Assembly (NCBI GenBank): GCA_905234985.1 | Contig: CAJOJQ010000001.1 | Span: 1 to 64,000, forward strand | Source: an uncultured Christensenellaceae bacterium | GTDB lineage: Bacteria; Bacillota; Clostridia; Christensenellales; Aristaeellaceae | DNA length: 64,000 bases | Direction of reading: 5' to 3' | In this document: piece by piece, positions 60,159-64,000 of the stretch | Position numbering within the stretch: position 1 is the first letter of the stretch | How the letters are laid out: each line of letters begins with the position of its first letter | Notes under the pieces: generated by a model | What the model saw: the letters and a program-made list of their open reading frames with translations, nothing else | The model's database searches: none | Told to the model about the DNA's origin: nothing | Translations under genes and position numbers: made by a program

Positions 60159-61916
60159 TTAGGATTCTTCCTCCGCCGCGGCGCGTTTTTTGCGCCGGCG
60201 GACGATGATGATCACTACCACGACCGCCACGATCACCACCAGGGCCGCGACGCCCGCGATGATGATGTAATGCAGCAGGTAAGAGGTCTGCAGGTTGATG
60301 TTCTGCACTTCGGCGATATCCCTGACCTGGATATCCAGGCGGGTGGATCTGTCGTCTTCACGGATGATATAGTAATTTCCCGCCTCCAGATCGGTGAACA
60401 TCAGCGGCGCGCCGGTGGTGGTCCATACGCGGATCAGGGTGCCGCTGGCGTCGTACAGCGCCAGGTTCACGTCGGCCACCTGGATATCGCTGAATTCGTC
60501 CGTCAGGCCGATGGACACGCGGATCATGTGATTGAACAGGTTCAGCTGCGCTTCGCCTTGCCCGTCGATGCGTCCGTCCCCGCTGACCTGGAAGGAATAA
60601 ACGGATTTATCCAGCACGTAATGCTCGTTGGAGCTGGTCTGCGTGATCTGATAGGTGACGCCCTTTTCCAGAGAATCCAGCAGGATATCGCCCGAACCGT
60701 TGGTGACGGCCTCGATGGCGGGATCGGCGCTGCCCTGCTTGGAAACGGAGAATGTGGCGCCCCGAATGGCGCGGGTGGGGTAGAGTTCATCCTTCAAGGA
60801 GATCCGGATTTTTGTGCGAACGCTGGAAAGGGCGTTGGCGGGGGGCAGGGAGCCGGTTTTCTTTTCCACTGACACTTCCAGCTCCGTTTCCAGGCCGGTG
60901 TAGTATTCCGGGATCACGCGCTGGCGGAGCAGGTAAGGCCCTAAATACACTTCCTCGCTTTCGCCGCTGCCGTTTTCGCCGATGATGATTTCGCTCACCG
61001 TCTGGCCCACTCTGTACCGCAGGGTGCCGTCGCTGGTGATGATGTTTTCCGCCGCGATCACGTCGAATTCCGCGCCCGAGAGGGGCTGGCCCGTTTCGGC
61101 GTCGGTCATCCGCAGGCGGATGATGTTCCGGGAGGGATAGATGGGCACGCGCACCACCAGGGGGTCGGCCCAGTCGTAGGTTTCGGTCAGGTGGAATTCC
61201 ACGTTGTCTGCCGCGTCGTAGCCCTCGGGTTCCGTCAGCTCATGCAGCTCATAGTCGCCAAGCGTCAGTTTTTCCGGCATATAGAAGGTGCCGGACTCGG
61301 TGGTTTCAAAGAAGCGGAAGGAGATCCTCTCGGGGTAGTACACGTTGAGTACCTGCAGGGCATGGCTTTCGCCGTACAGCTCAAACTGCACGCCCTCTTC
61401 CTTGACGGACCTGTCGGTTTCCGCGTCCACCATGATCACGTAGACGGCGGATTTCATGCCCATATCCGGCTCGTCGCCCGGCCCCTCGCCCATACCGTTG
61501 CCGCCGCCGTCGCCGCCGCCCCCGCCGCCGGAGCCGGCGCCGGGCAGATCAGGCGTGGGGGTGGGAGAAGGCGTGGGGGTGGGCGTCAGGGTGCTGGTTT
61601 CCGTGGGCGTGCTGAGGGGATCAATGCCCTCCGACACGTACCAGCCGTCGCTGCCGCCTCCGCCGCCCCCGTCGGGGAACCAGACGAAGGCGGTGGGTTC
61701 CGGGGTTTCGGTGGCGTCGATATCGCCATTGTCGGAATCGGCGTAGGTGTTGCCCGCTTCGGGGTCCTTGAGGGTATATTCGGGAATATGCACAAGGTAA
61801 AGGCCGAGCAGCAGGATCACGAGCATCAGAATAAGCAGCAGGGCGCTGAACATATCGGACGCCGGCTGCCAAAAATTGATTTCTTCGTCTGTGCCGCGCT
61901 TTCGGTTTTTCTTCAT
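60159..61916 (-). CDS. MotB-like stator subunit with SpaA-type ectodomain and second membrane anchor
   Basis: 585 residues, and unlike any described stator B subunit I know. The N-terminus (INFWQPASDMFSALLLILML) copies the MotB/ZorB/TolR first helix: W16, then D21 where MotB has its proton-carrying Asp (YADFMTAMM). After helix 22-44 comes an outside linker rich in Pro, Thr and Gly (about 45-155). Four SpaA/Cna-B-like beta-sandwich units follow (about 158-545; e.g. TGQPLSGAEFDVI, GNYYIIREDD). A second helix (550-572) and a basic cytosolic end (RRRKKRAAAEEES) close the protein. There is no OmpA-type peptidoglycan-binding domain. It begins 19 bp after the MotA/ExbB-EAL gene. ATG 61916, site AGGGAG. 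The stator role is inferred. Confidence 0.78.
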   Translation of the reverse strand: MKKNRKRGTDEEINFWQPASDMFSALLLILMLVILLLGLYLVHIPEYTLKDPEAGNTYADSDNGDIDATETPEPTAFVWFPDGGGGGGSDGWYVSEGIDPLSTPTETSTLTPTPTPSPTPTPDLPGAGSGGGGGGDGGGNGMGEGPGDEPDMGMKSAVYVIMVDAETDRSVKEEGVQFELYGESHALQVLNVYYPERISFRFFETTESGTFYMPEKLTLGDYELHELTEPEGYDAADNVEFHLTETYDWADPLVVRVPIYPSRNIIRLRMTDAETGQPLSGAEFDVIAAENIITSDGTLRYRVGQTVSEIIIGENGSGESEEVYLGPYLLRQRVIPEYYTGLETELEVSVEKKTGSLPPANALSSVRTKIRISLKDELYPTRAIRGATFSVSKQGSADPAIEAVTNGSGDILLDSLEKGVTYQITQTSSNEHYVLDKSVYSFQVSGDGRIDGQGEAQLNLFNHMIRVSIGLTDEFSDIQVADVNLALYDASGTLIRVWTTTGAPLMFTDLEAGNYYIIREDDRSTRLDIQVRDIAEVQNINLQTSYLLHYIIIAGVAALVVIVAVVVVIIIVRRRKKRAAAEEES

Positions 61917-61935
61917 TTACCGGACTCCCTGTTGA

Positions 61936-63501
61936 TTAAGTCTTGTTGATTACGTCTTCAAATTCCTTGATGGAAATGGGCTTGGAAAGATAGAAGCCCT
62001 GGCCTTCGGTGCAGCCGCACTTGCGCAGCATGTTCATCTGCTCCATGTTTTCGATGCCCTCGGCGGACAGCGTCCGCTGCAGATTGCGGGCCTGATCGAA
62101 AATGGAATTGAGCATGCCCTGGTTCACCTTCCCGCCGAAGCGGCGCAGGTCCAGCTTCATGGCGTCGCAGTTCACGTTTTCGATGGAATTCATGGCGATG
62201 AAATCGCCGTCGAAGCCGTCCATCACCACGCGGAAGCCGTTCTGGCGCAGCTTTTCTTCGGTTTCGATCACCACATGGCTGGACTGGATATAGGCGTTTT
62301 CCGCGATTTCGATTTCCAGATAAATGGGGGGGATGCGGTATTTTTTCAGCATTTCCGAGAAGAACTCGGCAATGTCGATGGCCAGGATGTCGGTTTTTGT
62401 CACGTTGATGGAAATGGGCACCGGGCGGAAGCCCGTATCCACCCATTTGCGGATGGTGATGCACACCTGCTCCCAGATGTACTGGTCCAGCTTGGTGATG
62501 TAGCCGTTGCTTTCCAGAATGGGAATGAAAACGGCGGGGGAAACCATGCCCAATTTTCCGTGGCTCCAGCGCACCAGCGCTTCCGCGCCCACCATTTTGC
62601 GGGTGTTCAGGTCAAAGCGCGGCTGGAGATAGAAGATAAATTCGCCGTTCTTCAGGCCCTGCAGGATCTGGGGCATCAAAATCTGCTCGTTGCCGGTGTT
62701 CTGGGCCGGAATGGAGGGATTGGCCGCACCGCCCGCCACGGTAAAGGTGCCGCTCTTGGGCAGGCGCTCCAGCAGCTGGGTGATCTGCTTCATTTCCCGG
62801 CGTTCCCGGTAGCGCAGTTGCTCCTCCACGGGCGGGATCACGTTTTTGTGGAACTCGTCGATGAACAGGCCCAAATTCCGAATCATCATGTTCCAGGTGA
62901 TGCGGTAAATAATGTTGAACACAAGGGACAGAATAACGCCCGCGATGGACGTATAGAAAGCCACGCGGATACCGGCCAGCAGCGTCTGCACGCTGGACAG
63001 GGCGGCGTTCACGCTGCTGAACCCGATGCCCTGAATACCGACGATCAAACCGATGAAGGTACCGAGGATGCCAAGACCGGTCAGGGTGCCGGGAAGCTGC
63101 TGCACCACGTTCTGCCAGCTTTTCAGGCCTAAGATATCTTCGTTGATGTAATCCTCGATATCCGACAGCACCTGGCCGGAATCCCGCTGGGCCTGCACCT
63201 TTTCCTGGTACTCGCGGAACTGTTCGTCCATCACCCGCTGATGGAAGAATTCTTCGATCTGCACCATCACGGACCAGGTGGAGCTGGTCTGCACCTCCAG
63301 TGCCCGTTCGATGTTTTCCAGGCCCGTTTCAAAGGCGCGGTAATACTGGATCACCGGGAACACGCCCAAAAGCACGCCTAAGAAAACGATGCCTTCCATG
63401 ATCACGATGAAAACGGTGGATATCTCATCCGGCGCATAAGCGGTGAGAATCACACCGCCTATGAGGATAAAAATAACCAGAAAATAAATCAGTCTCCTCA
63501 T
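61936..63501 (-). CDS. MotA/TolQ/ExbB proton-channel domain fused to an EAL domain
   Basis: 521 residues. Helices 1-2 (about 4-23 and 27-52), a cytosolic stretch (55-130), and helices 3-4 (about 137-160 and 181-205) give the MotA topology. The region LPGTLTGLGILGTFIGLIVG (136-155) and AFYTSIAGVILSLVFNI (181-197) match the MotA/TolQ/ExbB channel signature, closest in style to ZorA-like members. From about 265 to the end there is an EAL domain: E307-A-L (GAEALVRW), ISINVTKTD, LEIEIAEN, KLDLRRFG, AEGIEN and GQGFYLSKP. The catalytic DDFG is D428-G-F-D431, so one metal-binding Asp is gone and c-di-GMP binding without hydrolysis is likely. First gene of the polysaccharide operon. Confidence 0.82.
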   Translation of the reverse strand: MRRLIYFLVIFILIGGVILTAYAPDEISTVFIVIMEGIVFLGVLLGVFPVIQYYRAFETGLENIERALEVQTSSTWSVMVQIEEFFHQRVMDEQFREYQEKVQAQRDSGQVLSDIEDYINEDILGLKSWQNVVQQLPGTLTGLGILGTFIGLIVGIQGIGFSSVNAALSSVQTLLAGIRVAFYTSIAGVILSLVFNIIYRITWNMMIRNLGLFIDEFHKNVIPPVEEQLRYRERREMKQITQLLERLPKSGTFTVAGGAANPSIPAQNTGNEQILMPQILQGLKNGEFIFYLQPRFDLNTRKMVGAEALVRWSHGKLGMVSPAVFIPILESNGYITKLDQYIWEQVCITIRKWVDTGFRPVPISINVTKTDILAIDIAEFFSEMLKKYRIPPIYLEIEIAENAYIQSSHVVIETEEKLRQNGFRVVMDGFDGDFIAMNSIENVNCDAMKLDLRRFGGKVNQGMLNSIFDQARNLQRTLSAEGIENMEQMNMLRKCGCTEGQGFYLSKPISIKEFEDVINKT

Positions 63502-63623
63502 CCGCGTCGCTCCTACAAATCTATTTTGACCGTCCGCCCCGCCGCCTTGGTCTTGCTCCGGCTCCCCCCCGGACGGACGGGAAAGAAGGTTGCCTCAACA
63601 AAGGGTCAAAAAACCCCACCTTC

Positions 63624-63632
63624 ATTATAGCA
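63624..63632 (-). promoter_or_regulatory. Extended -10 promoter of the stator-polysaccharide operon
   Basis: On the minus strand TGCTATAAT (TG-n-TATAAT), about 120 nt upstream of the ATG at 63501. No convincing -35 at the right distance. The leader 63502-63615 contains a G/C-rich stretch (63536-63572) but no riboswitch that I can recognise, including no clear c-di-GMP aptamer. Confidence 0.6.
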
Positions 63633-63695
63633 TATCAAGGCGCGGAGCGCTATACCGTTCGGCAAAAAATGTGGGTCAAAGTGGAATATAATGGT

Positions 63696-63733
63696 AAAAA
63701 AGCAGCAAAAAAGCAACAAAAAGGCAACAAAAA
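63696..63733 (-). promoter_or_regulatory. Phased A-tracts upstream of the stator promoter
   Basis: A-tracts of five or six bases begin at 63696, 63707, 63718 and 63729, exactly 11 bp apart, in an imperfect 11-bp tandem repeat (AGCAACAAAAA type). Such phasing bends DNA. They lie 65-110 bp upstream of the predicted start of the polysaccharide operon. On the minus strand they are also the T-runs following the hairpin at 63736-63748, so they may serve as a terminator tail. Confidence 0.6.
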
Positions 63734-63735
63734 CG

Positions 63736-63748
63736 CCCCGCCGCGGGG
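63736..63748 (-). terminator. Likely terminator of the gene entering from the right
   Basis: CCCCG (63736-63740), loop and CGGGG (63744-63748), followed on the minus strand by several T-runs. It is about 80 bp beyond the stop of the partial gene at 63829. Confidence 0.5.
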
Positions 63749-63828
63749 AGCGCGTCAGGGCGAAAGGAGGAGACGGTTCATTTCATAAAATTTCTATCCG
63801 GATCAGAAAGCAGTGAACCGGGGGAGGC

Positions 63829-64000
63829 TTACTTTTCGCCCCGGCCCCGCCGCTCCGCTTCGTGCAGGCAGGCGATCAGCTGGGCGGTGGTCAGTTCCCG
63901 CTGGCCGAATTTTTCTTCGCCCACCACGCCCGCCATGCCGTGCCACAGGCAGGCCAGGGCGGCGGCGTCCAGGGGTGCGGTTTGGACGAGAAGGACGGCA
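63829..64000 (-). CDS. C-terminal part of a probable ADP-dependent NAD(P)HX dehydratase
   Basis: The 3' end of a gene that continues beyond the window. The last 56 residues include PLDAAALACLWHGMAGVV followed by GQRELTTAQLIACLHEAERR. This fits the final helices of the YjeF C-terminal (NnrD/CARKD) family, which repairs hydrated NADH and usually ends HG-AGD...G...ASDLIEALP. The substitution AGVV for AGD makes the call uncertain. Stop TAA at 63829-63831. Confidence 0.5.
   Translation of the reverse strand, partial: AVLLVQTAPLDAAALACLWHGMAGVVGEEKFGQRELTTAQLIACLHEAERRGRGEK

Noticed and set aside
57498-60872. 1124-codon open frame on the plus strand
   Set aside because: It is antisense to the Wzz/BY-kinase gene and part of the stator B gene. 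It has no ribosome-binding site, no recognisable domain and a composition typical of the complement of GC-rich, low-complexity coding DNA.
60159-63501. Zorya phage-defence system or flagellar stator
   Set aside because: The channel subunit resembles ZorA and MotA, but no ZorC/D/E, helicase or flagellar gene is nearby, and the B subunit has no peptidoglycan-binding domain.
63502-63623. c-di-GMP riboswitch in the leader of the stator operon
   Set aside because: I looked for the GEMM-type conserved segments in the leader and could not find them; length alone is not evidence.
63687-63692. Plus-strand TATAAT promoter
   Set aside because: No -35 at a proper distance and no plus-strand gene follows; probably chance in an A/T-rich segment.

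Overview
The window is GC-rich (roughly 55-60 percent), densely coded bacterial chromosome with strong Shine-Dalgarno sites and TATAAT-type promoters. Gene content points to a Gram-positive member of the Clostridia, perhaps an uncultured gut lineage: a TIGR03960 radical SAM gene followed by TIGR03936 and RNase G, miaB next to a YlbF/YmcA gene, BMP-type nucleoside ABC transporters, VanZ, CotH and SpaA-type prealbumin domains, and no outer-membrane polysaccharide export genes. I see no rRNA, tRNA, CRISPR array, insertion sequence or prophage.

Layout. (1) 82-6172, leftward: RNA-modification and RNA-decay operon (frameshifted TIGR03960, TIGR03936, RNase G, miaB, YlbF/YmcA) ending in a small secreted Ser/Asp-rich membrane protein. 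(2) 6469-16197, rightward: cytosolic alpha-amylase, double GNAT, PIG-L-like protein, a TetM/EF-G-like GTPase fused to a Rae1/YacP-type NYN nuclease domain, a TtcA-like protein, an ABC exporter whose N-terminal extension is cut by an in-frame stop, and an HD protein. (3) 16221-21737: DUF1858 protein and a second TtcA-like protein (leftward), then uvrA, truA and an unknown gene (rightward). (4) 21850-30292: an intact nucleoside ABC transporter, then a paralogous cassette with its own promoter but a motif-depleted ATPase and no binding protein. (5) 30289-35300: TraB/GumN protein, galT, a DUF1972 glycosyltransferase and two small membrane proteins. (6) 63501 down to 35375, leftward, about 28 kb: an exopolysaccharide locus. 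(7) 63829-64000: the 3' end of a probable NAD(P)HX dehydratase gene.

The polysaccharide locus is the centre of interest. It opens with two genes that look like a proton-driven stator pair rebuilt for the cell surface: a MotA/TolQ/ExbB-type channel fused to an EAL domain (61936-63501), and a MotB-like transmembrane segment with the proton-carrying Asp (D21) joined to four SpaA-like beta-sandwich domains and a second C-terminal membrane anchor instead of a peptidoglycan-binding domain (60159-61916). Next comes a chain-length/BY-kinase fusion with a degenerate Walker A and a 425-residue tail without tyrosine, then VanZ, Wzy, ManC, a GDP-mannose 6-dehydrogenase (AlgD-like), a heparinase-type lyase, a CapK-like adenylate-forming enzyme, seven glycosyltransferases, a Wzx flippase, an acyltransferase, a CotH kinase with an amber stop, a secreted beta-helix protein and another VanZ. 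Together they suggest a uronate-containing (probably mannuronate) polysaccharide whose assembly or surface presentation could be coupled to c-di-GMP and proton-motive force.

Non-coding highlights: three intergenic hairpins made of four-plus-four heptamers, each locus with its own word; a 230-nt run of six hairpins between the algD-like and heparinase genes; a hairpin at the predicted 5' end of the amylase transcript; and 11-bp phased A-tracts upstream of the stator promoter. Two genes are broken by single stops that each fit a Glu codon changed by one G-to-T, and one by a 2-nt frameshift; these may be real decay or assembly error.
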